Part shown: positions 10,542-22,012 of the stretch, piece after piece
How the letters are laid out: each line of letters starts with the position of its first letter
Numbering within the stretch: the first letter of the stretch is position 1
Assembly (NCBI GenBank): GCA_009733575.1
Contig: ML769399.1
Span: 33,537 to 97,536 of the forward strand
DNA from: Gymnopus androsaceus JB14
Taxonomy: Eukaryota > Basidiomycota > Agaricomycetes > Agaricales > Omphalotaceae
Direction of reading: 5' to 3'
DNA length: 64,000 bases
Made by a program: the position numbers and the translations under genes
Notes under the pieces: model-generated
What the model was told of the DNA's origin: nothing
Seen by the model: the letters and a program-made list of their open reading frames with translations, nothing else
Databases searched by the model: none

Positions 10542-13500
10542 TTATGACACCGTGAAGCTGGAAGACTGGCCAGTGAAAGCAGTAATATCACCGATGAGCG
10601 GCTTGAAATCACCGAAGTAAACAAAGCGATACGTCCCGGCTACAAGGAGACATAGTAAGCTTTATAGCCAGGTATAAACAGTGAATGAACTTACATGGTG
10701 TACCGTCCTCGATTGTCCTGAGGGCAAGGTAATTAGTTGGTTAGGTTAAAAGCGTTGGAAAACGAAGCTTACCAAGTAAGGTTGACTTGACTGGTTCCAA
10801 GAATCTACAGGGTACGGTCAATCAATTTGTACTCGCATATTAACTTTGTACCGAATCTCACCGTGCTGGTTTGAACCCACGAATAGGTAGTGGATGGATG
10901 AGAGTCCGATCTGTACATCACCCATGCGCCGTCAACAAGTTGGTCGACGCTCAAAAATGTACCCTCCAGCCGAAGGTCGTTCTGAAACGCAAAATTGCAA
11001 TTGTTTGAGCCCCCCAGGGGCAGAATAACAACGTTTCACTCACTCTAGGGTTTGCACCGACGAAAGTCGCAAAGACTGTTTGACCGGCGGCGTATGGCAC
11101 GGCAGTGCTAACGTCTGTCTGCACATCGCCAAAGCTTGTAAAGATCGGAGCCGCATCGAAAACGACGGGAGTCTAAAAAGTGATGTAAAACATGTATCAA
11201 CTACGGTTCAGTGGAGGTAGATAGATGAAATCTAATTATACCTGAAGAGAGATGGCCATGGAAGTCTGTTCGGCGGGAGCAGCATCCGAAGCTGGGGTAC
11301 CCGTAACTGTATCTGCGAGGAAGGGGACGAGACTGGTATATTTATCGATGTAGGCATCGAGGGTATCTGATTTGGGAGAAAATTTATTAAATTAGTAGCC
11401 ACTCCAAAGGGGCGTCAGAAATGGACTTACATTGACCGTAAATCGTCGATGCACCTTCGTATCTCTGTACGCTGTACTCCTCCAAAGTGGCTACATAGTG
11501 ACTGTACGTGTTAGCAGGCCCAGCGATCACAACATAAGCGTCGTCGTCGAGAATGCCAGAGGATATCAGTTCAGTTCGGACGGCATCTCTGAGGAGGGAA
11601 AATTTAAAGGAAGGATGATCGGGAGAGACCCCGTGAGCTCGAAGCACTTCCGTCATATAATTAACGGAACAAACCTAATTCTTCTCCCGGACATGGTCGT
11701 TAGTTCACCTAAGAAAAAAAAAGTTGGTTCCACCGAAAGACACATTTGTGGCAAAATCGCACCTGGAATAACGAGGATGACTAGCTGTCCTATACGGAAC
11801 ATCTGTATGTCAACCGTGCTGGGAGACCACATATAGGGAAGGTTCGCATATCCCTGAAATTGATTGTTAGACGAGAAATGCGAAAAGAACAAAAACGACG
11901 CGATTGAAGCGCGGAAACATACCGTGTTCAGGAGAATAGGCTTCGGGAATTGACAAGCTATCTGAGCTTCTGAAGGGGCGGGAGTGACAAAATCTGTACA
12001 ACATTAGACGCCTGGGTCTACATTGAAACATAAACAGACCTTTCACGATTTCCCAGAAGGGGTTCCTGGAAAAAGGTTAGGGGAGGAATCAAACGTTATT
12101 CGGAGCAGCGGGGCTTACTGAGGATCTGAAGAGTTATCGCCCTGGATAAAGTCGAATGCACCCGGACCATCACTACAAAGGAGGTTTGTAGTGAGATTTC
12201 CCATCGTATTCATATAAGAAAGAGGTATGCTAACGTGGTTCCACCGGCAAACGAGAAACCTGCATAAACATTCATATCCATATTCACGATTTCCACAAAC
12301 AGATAACGCAGAGCTTACCCATAGCAGGGGGACACGTCTGGACTGTAGTTCCGTTCGGTAAAGTGAATGTATGATTATCCCTAAAAAGGTTCAATGAGTT
12401 TTGTAAATATAACACATATGTCAAAAATCATCTTAATAAACTTACATGTCCATGTAAATGTGTACACTCCTCACAGAACCGCTGACAGTAGTGCGGTTAT
12501 CGCTGTTCATCACTGTCTGAGCCCCTTCCATTTGAAGTTGTCCAATTATCATGTTTGAAGCAAAGTCCGAGATGAGGAATCCGGGACCGCTGAAAAATGA
12601 ATAGAAATTACATATTTTACCATAGGGGATCGACTTTTTTTACTTACCGTCCGTGACAGTCCTCGACAGTCCCGCCACATGTCGAAGTATTGAATGCGCA
12701 AGGCATGCCGTCGTAGGGTTCACCAGGGCTCTCGCAGAACGCCCCAAGACTATTCAGAACATGTCCAGAACACGGTCAAAAACCGAATAACCGTAAACGT
12801 GCACAACTCACGTATTAGGAGTGGTATCACCAACGTTGGCTAGAAGCGCGATATGTGAGCAATTGAGAGATTAATCTAACATACGAAAATAGCAGACCTT
12901 GAGTAAAACCAGCGACAAAAGTAGTGTTTCCCGGCATGGCATCTGGTTCCATCATATCTAACCAGGTCCAATGTTTTTAGTAGAATGATTCAACTGCATT
13001 GGTTTTCTCACTCTCATACAAATATGCCGCCATCCCCTTATTATCACCACTGACTAGTGTATTGTTCTGCATCAGGAAAATTCGTTAACCGTATTACCTC
13101 GGAAAGATAGACATACGCACCTCATAGAGACTCGTACCATGAACGGGGTAAAAGCTGAGGAATCCACGGGGGTTGCCAGACGTGTCATCGAATCTCAACA
13201 GAGACAATTCCTTGTCAGTGTCGAATTCGTACATGGCCCGCTCCTCTGCAGGGTTCGCCAGATACGCAAAAGGCGAGCGGTTGATGTTACCGTCTACGAT
13301 AGTTGTGTTACCTAAACTCAAGCTTCCGGATGCCATGTTTTCATGGGCTCTCTGAACAGCGAGGACAGTGCCTTCGATGATGGCGTTGGCCGTTGCAGCG
13401 ACGTAGCCTAGCGAGGTAATCTGGGGTAGGAGGTCTTCCAGGTACCCGCCAACACCGGAGTGTTGATGTGTACTTCCTAGTGCAATATTATCGTTGGTAA

Positions 13501-14187
13501 ACTCGGGATACGTAGCGGTTATGTTGGCGACGATTGAGCGGCGGACGCCGGTATCTCCCATAGCGATATCTGACGAAAACAGTCGATCAGTACTTGGGTT
13601 CAACAAGCCAATGAGAACAGTCTATCTCCATGTATCTCGGCGAGAGAAATGAATAAGTGGATGGAATTCTCATGGATCCAATGAGAGGAGTAGATCGTCA
13701 ATCATCCATGTGCAGCAGTATCGCAATTGACGAAACGTCGAACAGTGACTCACCAGCATTAATGAAAAGGACACAGTTTGAAGGATTAGCCTCTTCGGCA
13801 ATGATGAAAGCGCGACTTCGCTGACGCATGTGCAAGCCAGTATCAGTTTGGGCTAAACTGGCGTATCCCTAGATAATAGTAGTTGTAATTAAGCAATTCG
13901 AGTTGAAGGAAGCGACTACGACCATCATATTAGTCTCTACGACCGGGCTAGGACGAATGATTAGCGCGCCACTTGGGTGCTTGGAAGCTTTGGGTCATTA
14001 CCCAGTAATGTCGCCAATTCCTGGATAATGTTCCGAAAAAATCAGACTAAATTCTTGAATTCGACTTTAAAGCTCACCTAGACCGAGAATATATTGTCCA
14101 ACTACACCCTTTATCCCGTCATTGCCTGGAAGGACCGTGCTCGATCGCGAGAAAAGCAGTAAGATAATAGAGCGCGAAGCCCGTCAT
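10542..14187 (-). CDS. neutral/alkaline ceramidase
   Basis: This enzyme hydrolyses ceramide to sphingosine and fatty acid. The gene has many small exons. Recognisable blocks in order are QYILGLG, DIAMGDTGVRRSIVANI, the metal-site motif GSTHQHSGVGGYLEDLLP (about 13470), FYPVHGTSLYE (about 13150), the amidase motif region NVGDTTPNT (about 12830), NLPYMWSPSTVDIQMFRIGQ (about 11830), VIAGPANTYSHYVATLEEYS (about 11520) and the C-terminal beta domain ending FKPLIGDITAFTG...SFTVS and TAA at 10542. The start MTGFALYYLTAFLAI looks like a signal peptide, consistent with a secreted or membrane-associated enzyme. The frame must move one base between that peptide and NDGIKGVVGQ (about 14115-14150). The usual GDxSPN nucleophile motif reads GDTTPN, i.e. 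Thr for Ser. The fold assignment is firm; activity is uncertain. Confidence 0.85.
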
Positions 14188-14447
14188 GGTGCCTACAGAG
14201 ATAGAAGTCCTTAGGCAAGATGAGGCATTTTGATATGATAAACTGGTGCTTTATGTGCTCGGTAACATGCGCAGAAGCTGCAATGAAGATGAGCACATGC
14301 AAATGAAAATCACAAGCAACCTCGTATATTAGCAGTTCTTCAAACGGTACTGAGACAGCTGATGAAGAAGCGAGAACGACGCGTGCATTGTCATTGGCAA
14401 CGCGTGACGCGGCGCTTATTCAAAAACAATTCTCACGATCAGTAGTA

Positions 14448-14723
14448 CTAATTGCTTTTCTTTCGCTCTCGAGCCTTCGGACTCTGAAGTTGCGTTCCCA
14501 GTAACTGTCCAGCCGTGTACGACTTGAGGCTCAATTTTGGATTCCTCTCATCTCTCATCATTCGCTCTCGCAGCACATGGACGCCAGCCACGGGAAACGT
14601 CGAGACAGCTATAGCATCTGCTAGCATTATCAAATATCAATAGCGCAGAGAGTCACCTGGAAGACCCTCTTCAACGGATTCTATTGCCAGTGATGACCCC
14701 AAGAAACTGAACTTGAATAGCAT
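14448..14723 (-). CDS. possible small two-exon gene, unknown
   Basis: ATG at 14723 (MLFKFSFLGSSLAIESVEEG) joins across a short candidate intron (about 14618-14655) to DAIAVSTFPVAGVHVLRERM and ends at 14448. The intron is near the lower size limit and no family is recognised. It may be an exon pair of a larger decayed gene. Confidence 0.25.
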
Positions 14724-16308
14724 CAATAATCACGAGGCTCTTGTCGTCGAACGAGCTCAAATGGGAGTTTGCAAGAACCGAAGCAAATACTAAATACTTC
14801 TTCCATTTTTCCTGATTGCACATGCCTCAGTCTCACGATTCCTGTTTAAGAGAAACGTTCTCGAAAACAAGAAACATCGTCGAAGCCTCCAAATACCCCT
14901 GAACTATGCCGAACGAATTCGAACGTGCTCTTAAGCTTGAAAATCTCTCGAGGAACAACCTGGACCTGAGGCTGGAACTGGAAAGCGGCGATTGGAACGT
15001 TTCAATGATGGCTTAAGCTCGAAATCAACCACATTTGAAAATATATAGGAACTGAAATATATAGGATAGCGTCCGAGAAGGAAGAGCTTGAGCTTAATTA
15101 CGATAAGCGCTTCCAAACCCTCGACTGACCGAATCTGTTTGGATAATTGGACAGCATACCAAACGGTCTCGTCCAACTAATCCTCTTATAATATATGCCA
15201 CGCTTTCTGTGTTTTCCTGCGCTTGCAGAGCGTTCGGATCTATTGTCCATACGTCGTCCTAACTCCATGACAATTTCTTCATCCTGGTGCCCTTGAGTCT
15301 TTGTACAGTTTCTTTCTCTTTGTCAATTGGACTTTATTATCTTTTCTTGCATGCTAAATCCAACCAACCAACTGAGCTCAAACTTAGAGAGCTTGTGCGA
15401 TTTAGCGACTGTAGATATCAAGACCGTGTACTTTCCGTCGATTCAAAAGCAAATCGCCGCTAGCTTCCGCCTTGCATTGGCCCGATTCTATTTTGTTGTA
15501 ATCGTGCTGCAGTCGACGATACTTCACCATTGCCATCATAGCAAGCCACGAAGAGTGTCGCACCGCCGACCGGTCAGCCGTCTCCCGGTGCAATACCTAA
15601 TAGTAACCCAGTTCATTTCAAAGATTATCGTTCGTTGAACAATTCAAAACTATCTTCACATCCCTGTTGCGGCTGGGTCGCAAAGCCTTCTGGTCTTTAC
15701 TCCGGCATCCACTCTTCCTTGGGATGACGTTGGCCCACCAATCCCCTGCCGATTCAGGTCTTTTAATTAGAGCGAGATTGGCAGCTGGACGATCCTCTTG
15801 TTGCTGAATATGGCTGGTCTAGTTTAAGGACCTCTGATGAGGAAAATATCGTCGTCATCCAATACCTGCTGGTTATATTCTTTTGAATTTGATTGCAAGG
15901 CGGTGTTTCTTGGAGTTGGATTTGGGACGGTTCTTGCGCTTTCTTTTGTTAGTTGTGTTTGTGGGAGCATTGGTTCTAAGCAAGGATAATCACGCTTGGT
16001 CTAATAAACAAATTCAACTGAATCCCTGTGAGTGAGTCGGCTATCTGGTTAGAACCTAGAATCGAAATGCAGTGCATATGCATATACGCGACAAAATTTG
16101 CTAAAATCGTGTACTTTATTACAACTCAGTGAGTTCAACGTCGACAAGCAAAACGTCAAAGTTCAATCCAAGTTTCAAATTTCAGGATGAGCTGGTGTTC
16201 AAAGAACATATCTATCTATCTAAACTTTAGCCATTCCTGTCAGAACTAGACGATTCTTCTACTCTTGTAAAGTGGCCCTCCTGAGCCCGATTCCGAGTCA
16301 CTGGCAAA
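14724..16308. other. intergenic region, no supported gene
   Basis: Several open frames up to about 100 codons exist on both strands (for example 15327-15638 plus, 14931-15176 minus), but none shows motif support, good splice sites or consistent codon use. Confidence 0.5.
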
Positions 16309-16927
16309 CTACTCTCGAGGATAACCTAGGCTCTCCATATCCGACCACTCCCCCACTTGTACATCTGGACTCTTTGCATCGTGATGAGCGCGGTCTTCAC
16401 CTAGTTCTTCCTCTTCGGATGCCAAGTGTGTTTCTTGTGCATTGATATCTCCTACACCAAATTCTGTATACGGGGTAATTGCAGGGGACAGGAGGTGTTG
16501 TCATGCACCCTCTTAAAGTATGGCATGCTGAAATAGAAAGGACCGATACTTGGCCCCTGAAGGTGAATCTGAATAGCGCGATAACTCCTGCCAAATCCCA
16601 AATTCCACCTCATCAAAAGGATCGTCGGGTAGTATGTCCTGGTATGTCTCGCTGATTACGACCCTGGTGAACTTCTGCAAGAGCGCTCCCTGCCCATTGA
16701 ATCTGGGCTCTGCTTAGATGACCCTGATGTAGATAGGGCATTTGGAATTGCAGGTCTTCATCTTGCGAGTCAGACTCGTCGGATGGAGGGTGTATCGGCG
16801 GCAACTCGTCATCAGATCCCAAATCTGATTCAGTGTCACTGGACGAAAAGTATCGCTTGTTGTACTCTGAAGGGATGGGTAAAACGCGGCACGCAGCGCC
16901 TGAGGTTTGTCGTCTGAAGTTGGCCAT
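16309..16927 (-). CDS. acidic unknown protein
   Basis: ATG at 16927 opens MANFRRQTSGAACRVLPIPS, followed by an acidic Ser/Asp tract (DTESDLGSDDELPP). After a one-base frame change at the CCC (GGG on plus) near 16704-16706 the protein continues with a more ordered segment (QKFTRVVISETYQDILPDDP and DEVEFGIWQELSRYSDSP). A last exon (about 16309-16455) reads GDINAQETHLASEEEELGED and ends YPRE with TAG at 16309. The phase at the final intron does not fit perfectly, so the 3' structure is provisional. No known domain is recognised. Confidence 0.45.
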
Positions 16928-17850
16928 TTGGGAGAAACGAGTGGGATGGTTGTCGCGATAGATATTACTAAGGGTGCATTATACTACATCAGGCTCCTAC
17001 CATAAACAGTGCGTCGTAACGTTGCTTGTAATCAGCCTCCTTTTAATTTTCTTAACAAGGACGTCGCAGAATAGTAGGTATAAGGAACAAATATGCCATG
17101 ATGGATAGCGCTTCGGTTGTGCGAAAGAATAAACATGGCTTTGCTGGGACCTTGCCAGAGCAACTTTGAGCGAATCGACTACGGTTGTTAAATTCATCTC
17201 TGTTATAATAGTCGAAATACAAGTACATCAGAGCACAAGATGGTTAAAGTAAATAATACCACAGTGTACTACATCTCGTCAAATACAAGATACGAGAATT
17301 GCTCTGGTACGCGATCGTCTTCCATATGGCTCACGGGATATCGAATCCAAGATTTTCGCGTTAACATTTAACAGTTAGTCTTTTTGTTTTACTGTACAAG
17401 TATTTACCAATTTTGGGAGCAAAATTATGCTTTATTGCAAGGTCTAAGTAGAGCTCAATATTAGGAACCGGGTTTGCGGGAACTAGAATGGCCAATAACG
17501 GCGTTGATTCGACAAGGTTAAGCTACGAGAACATGAGTATTTGAGTGTCAAAATTAAGTCAATAGAAGGAGATGTAAGTCTAGATAATCCGAAGGTGACT
17601 AAGACCTTGGTGCACGCGTATATATATAAAGTTTGATCCTTTGAGGCGAGAGGACGGATACATGTGTTAGGGAGCGAACGGGATGTCGGCGGAGGTGAGG
17701 GTAAGGATGAAATCCTTACACTCAACGGCAATGAGGGGATTGAGAAGAATAGTAACCGCACAAATAAATTAAGAGCATCTCACAGATGGAGTAAATAGTA
17801 GGGGTATAATGCTATCTTGGGCTAGTCTCGAGCTCCGTAAAATCCTTACT
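16928..17850. other. intergenic region
   Basis: AT-rich with no supported gene. It is the shared downstream region of the 7TM gene and upstream region of the acidic gene. Confidence 0.5.
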
Positions 17851-18885
17851 CTACTTGGGATCCATAGGCAACGACTCCATATCCCTGGGGACCACTTTCG
17901 GTGGAACAACACCCGGAATCAGATATAGGAAGACACACAGTATTTCCGGAACTGCCACGAGAGGATACCAAAAGTGCTCGTTATTGGCTTTCGTGTTTCC
18001 GACCGTGGCCAGGGAAAAGACACCACGGATGAGCAAGAGGAGGGAGATGGCACCAAAGACGACCGAAGCGTGCCGCGCGCCAAATGTAGAGGAGGTATAT
18101 TTGAGGGAGCGTTTGTCTAGGAGGGCGCATGAGCCATGCATACTTCGATTTAAGATTAAAGAGATATTCCTACCATCGTGCTCGGTTTTTATGAGTAACA
18201 GAGTCTGAATTAATTGGAAGATAGTAAGAACAAGGAACACGGCTGCGCTGACTTTCCGTAGAGTAAGACCAATGCTCTCCTCGGGATGCTCCACACTCTC
18301 ATCAAGACCTGCAATGCTCAAGCCTATAGGAACCGTCATAACTATACGGAAAATCCTAGAGTTACGGGTTATTGCCAGGAAGTTTTTGACGAGTGGGTTG
18401 GAGGATTGTTCCGTCTGGCAAAGCTCGTATCTGTAAAAGATCAGAGTCAGAAAGGAAGTAAAAGGGAGCTTCGGGAAGTAGCTCACCTTGCCACAACCAA
18501 AATAAATGCGCAGAAAAGCAGACCGAAAAAACCGACTGAGAACAATGTTTCCGTCGCGACGACAAATCCCAAATTCTCTCCATCGCTGACCATCTTTGTT
18601 GCCACAGCACGCATGATAAAACCTGTAATCCGAACTAGAGAAATGGCCAATGAGTTTTAGAAAACAAGTTGGAAGGAAATATTCCTTACATGCACAGAAT
18701 ACAAGAAGGGAAATCAAGATCCACCTCCGCTGTTTTAGAACCCTGAACAGAAAGAAACAGAAAAGAAGAGTATACAGGGCGGCAAAAACTGCTGCTGCCG
18801 CAACGGAATCAAAGCCAAAGAATGTAGCGTAGTTGATGGCTTCTGTCGAGGACATGTTGGGATAGGGTTGGCTAGTATTGGCCAC
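17851..18885 (-). CDS. seven-transmembrane protein, DUF7702-like
   Basis: The protein starts MANTSQPYPNMSSTEAINYA; the internal Met at MSSTEA is an alternative start. Hydrophobic segments follow one another: AAAAVFAALYTLLFCFFLF, a second after ILISLLVFCA, TGFIMRAVAT, TLFSVGFFGLLFCAFILVV, FRIVMTVPIGLSIAG, VSAAVFLVLTIFQLI, ASVVFGAISLLLLIRGVF and LVAVPEILCVFLYLIPGVV. The genomic frame stays open even through its introns, which hides them. The donors at GCAT/gtaagg (about 18690), GCAAG/gtgagc (about 18485) and GATG/gtagga (about 18170) give the family-like protein. Such proteins are widespread in Agaricomycetes and sit in the plasma or an inner membrane; no function is established here. No frameshift is seen. 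Confidence 0.7.
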   Translation of the reverse strand: MANTSQPYPNMSSTEAINYATFFGFDSVAAAAVFAALYTLLFCFFLFRVLKQRRWILISLLVFCACKEYFLPTCFLKLIGHFSSSDYRFYHACCGNKDGQRWREFGICRRDGNIVLSRFFRSAFLRIYFGCGKVSYFPKLPFTSFLTLIFYRYELCQTEQSSNPLVKNFLAITRNSRIFRIVMTVPIGLSIAGLDESVEHPEESIGLTLRKVSAAVFLVLTIFQLIQTLLLIKTEHDGRNISLILNRSMHGSCALLDKRSLKYTSSTFGARHASVVFGAISLLLLIRGVFSLATVGNTKANNEHFWYPLVAVPEILCVFLYLIPGVVPPKVVPRDMESLPMDPK

Positions 18886-19426
18886 ACCAGAATATGAACC
18901 CCTTACTTATATAGAAAAATTCCTAGAGAGGTACTTGGCAGAAGCCATCCACGAATCGAATAAGTTTAGTAAACCAACATATAATCATTGAATGATTGGC
19001 AGTGTACCTGTGAGAATACCAAAGGTTTTCCGTCGGGGTGACAAGTCGCTTTGACCTTTTGTTCCCTCGGTTGTCATACACCTTTACAGCCACTTGCGTC
19101 AAACGACAAATGCATGCTGCAGAAGAATACCAGTCTGACTGCGGGAGGTGGATGGTACGAGGAGTTGTGCTGTGCCGCAGCACGTCGATTAAGTGCTTAG
19201 CAGGTTCTTCGGCGGTCCTTTTCCGGGAAAGCTAATGATCCTTATCCCCTTGTGCTTCCCTCTATTACGCGCCTCTCTGAGCCCATGCAACCCGCATATT
19301 CAATGATTTCGATAGCTGCATTAGCCTGAGTAGGCCCCAAGTTATTCATGATCAAGAACTCGAGAGTTGCACTGCACGAAATGTTTACTACAGCAGCGCT
19401 TATTTCAGCGCCCACAGGCTGTAATT
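18886..19426. other. intergenic region
   Basis: Lies between the 7TM gene start and the methyltransferase stop. No supported gene. Confidence 0.5.
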
Positions 19427-21224
19427 TCACGCTCTACTCGGACTGAAGATGAAAGTAAAAAGAATTCCAGGCTTTACGCTCTCCAGTTTCCACCCGGATT
19501 CCCGTCCTAATTTCGCGAACTCGTCTAAAGTTCTCTCTTTGCCATTGAACAGCGCTAACATCTGGTACCACAACTCAATCAGCATTCAGCATCCAAGGTT
19601 AGGAACAGCAATATACATACATTAAGATCCAAAGCAGTGAAGAAGCTTTGGCCAAGGTTTGCGAGCAATGGGTACGGCGCTTTCTGGAGAGAAAATCTCT
19701 CTAAACACGCATCTTCACAGGTGTATCGAGCCAGAGATTCAAAAATAACCAGCTTGGAGGATGGTCCTGCAGCGTCTCGTAGATGCGCAAGGATGATGTG
19801 GGCATCTTTATCCGGCCAGTCATGTAGAATGACTCGAAGGAAGTAGATGGCAGCGTTCTTGACTGGTTGCGGATCGAAAAAATTGTGTACTGTGAGGCTT
19901 TAGTGAGTTCTTCCTCGAGGCAGCTTTATTTATCTTAATAAAATACCTTGCAGTGTGACCCGGCCGCTCTGTAAAGTCCCCGGACTTTGCACATCCCAGA
20001 ACTGGAGGATTTTTAGAGCAAACTGAACGAATGGACCAAGACTTAGACTACGCGCAACGCACCTCTTCACCGGATGGCATCACCGTATCAAGATCCTGAA
20101 CTACGTACCTCAAGTTTGGGAATGCACGAAGCAGAGTCAGTGTGACTGTGCCAATACTGCCGCCAACATCAACCACTACGTCGTCTGGCTTTAGAGCGTT
20201 TCCGTCAATACCTGAACTCAGTTGCGTCAGTGGCAACCCATCTCTGGCGGACGACTCACCACCCGTAAAGATCTGGGGCGGAAACATATCACCATTAGCC
20301 TTCATTGATATAGTGAATCGGCGCAATCGCCACTCGTTCCCGGGCTCCTCGTACCACTCCCACAACTTCTTCGGGGTCCTGTGCGCGATATTGAACGGAG
20401 CCTGGGCTTGGTCCGGATTTCTCAGATACGTCGAAAAGTGCACCGAGCTTGCCAATAATTCATCTGTACTGCATAAATCCGCTACATATATTGTTCAGAT
20501 GAAAAAGCACATTGCTTACGCCATATGTAAGAAGGAAGTAAATGGAGAGTTGTCGAATCTTCCAAGTGGACTATATATGACAAGTGAGTTAGGATAATCC
20601 ATCCGATAGAAGCTATTGCACTCACTCTTTTTCCAGTTCTTTGACAGATTTACCTTTGGACAGTAAACTAGAAATCCGATTGTTGGTGAACACGCTGGGT
20701 GTCACCTCTCGGAAGATATGACGCGTCGCCATGTAGCGCAATACGCGTGCTAGAGCTCCAATTCGGTAACCCGATAACAGAGTACAGTTGCACTCGCACC
20801 TAGGTAAGACTCTTCTACTCCCGTCGCAGCAGAGATATCTCTAACATGAAGCCCCTGTCATCCAGAAATTAATCGCCATCCATACGTTCTTGCTCAGCAA
20901 AGTTGCACCCACCTGCGGACCCGCCTCCATTAGGATCTCCGGAATGTTCACATCCATCACGAACCCCAGTGTCGCGGGCTTGAACATCGCCGGGGCTGCA
21001 TCCTGCAAAAACTCGCTCGGAGGCTGCACTGTCGCTATGAGCTGTGTAGCAGCAGCTACAATGAGTTGCCGCGTTCGCACCAGGGCGGGATTGAGAAGGT
21101 CTGCTACGGGATTAAAAGGCTCATCGAGGGAGGGAAATTCTGCTTTATGCGTCTCGTATGCGGTTAGGAGAGCGGTTGTTTCTGTCGTGATGATATCCAC
21201 AAGGGCTTTTAGAGCTTCTGCCAT
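19427..21224 (-). CDS. SAM-dependent O-methyltransferase (COMT/sterigmatocystin-type)
   Basis: A complete multi-exon enzyme of the plant COMT-like fungal class that methylates hydroxyls on small aromatic or polyketide substrates. The N-terminal dimerisation/winged-helix part reads MAEALKALVDIITTETTALL and FLQDAAPAMFKPATLGFVM, then YMATRHIFREVTPSVFTNNR. The SAM-binding loop is VVVDVGGSIGTVTLTLLRAF (about 20140), followed by LRYVVQDLD. The catalytic region is VKNAAIYFLRVILHDWPDKD (about 19830), with the conserved His next to Asp-Trp-Pro. The C-terminus is GRESGWKLESVKPGI, TGA at 19427. The last intron (about 19560-19620) is clean. No frame break is seen. No polyketide synthase or NRPS lies in the window, so a biosynthetic cluster is not supported. 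Confidence 0.85.
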
Positions 21225-22012
21225 CGGGGAATAGCGATACGGGGTTGGTTTCGAAGGTTGTATTTAATGTAGATTTTAGGAGCGGTCGTGATTTTCATGT
21301 TCGATGCTCGGGCTCTCAGGATGGAATGTTTGTACCGACAAATGTATACGGAGTTCGAACGTTATCGAACGTGAGTGCTCCCTGAATTAGCTGTCCTGAT
21401 GCTGCAAGGCCTAAGGACCTCGCTTGTAATACATTTCCTCGCATCCTCCTTGCCAATCCGTGACCTCGCGCGACGCTCTTTTCTTGGATCGGTGCAAGAA
21501 GGGGCTACTTGGCTTAAACCTTTCCACGCGCGTCGCAAGAACAGCTTGCGAGCATCGCAAAACGGCCGATTAAAGAATTGCACGATAAGGCTAAGAACTG
21601 AGATCCTTCAACGTCAAAAATGATGCAAACTCAATATATGTTCTGAATACTGCAATACGAAGCTAGAACGGAACAAAGAATACACAAGGAAGCCTTGTAA
21701 GTAAGTTACACATGAAGAAGGGGTAAGTATAGATACACAGAGCCAATAAGTATATACATACATGGCATTGGTCTAAAATAGAAGGAATTCGTAAAGTAAT
21801 AAGTAACTCGAGAATAAAAAACCCATACACGGCGTCGGTCTAATTTGGTCTAAATAGGAATTCATACTAATAGAATGGTAGCTTGAGAATAGAAAACCCA
21901 TATGGTAGGGTGTGGGTAAATGAGAGCAAAACCAGAGTTCATGCAGAGTTTATGAATGCAGTCTAAGCAGAAATCAGTACCAGAACATAGTCAGGACAGC
22001 CAAAAACACCCC
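21225..22012. other. intergenic region with an imperfect tandem repeat
   Basis: Two adjacent related segments at about 21763-21828 and 21830-21905 share GGC(A/G)T(T/C)GGTCTAA, GGAATTC and GAGAATA(A/G)AAAACCCATA. The region is otherwise AT-rich without a gene. Confidence 0.45.

Noticed and set aside
19427..21224. Secondary-metabolite cluster around the O-methyltransferase
   Set aside because: No synthase, P450, oxidoreductase or transporter neighbours; the flanking genes are a 7TM protein and a SAMHD1-like enzyme.
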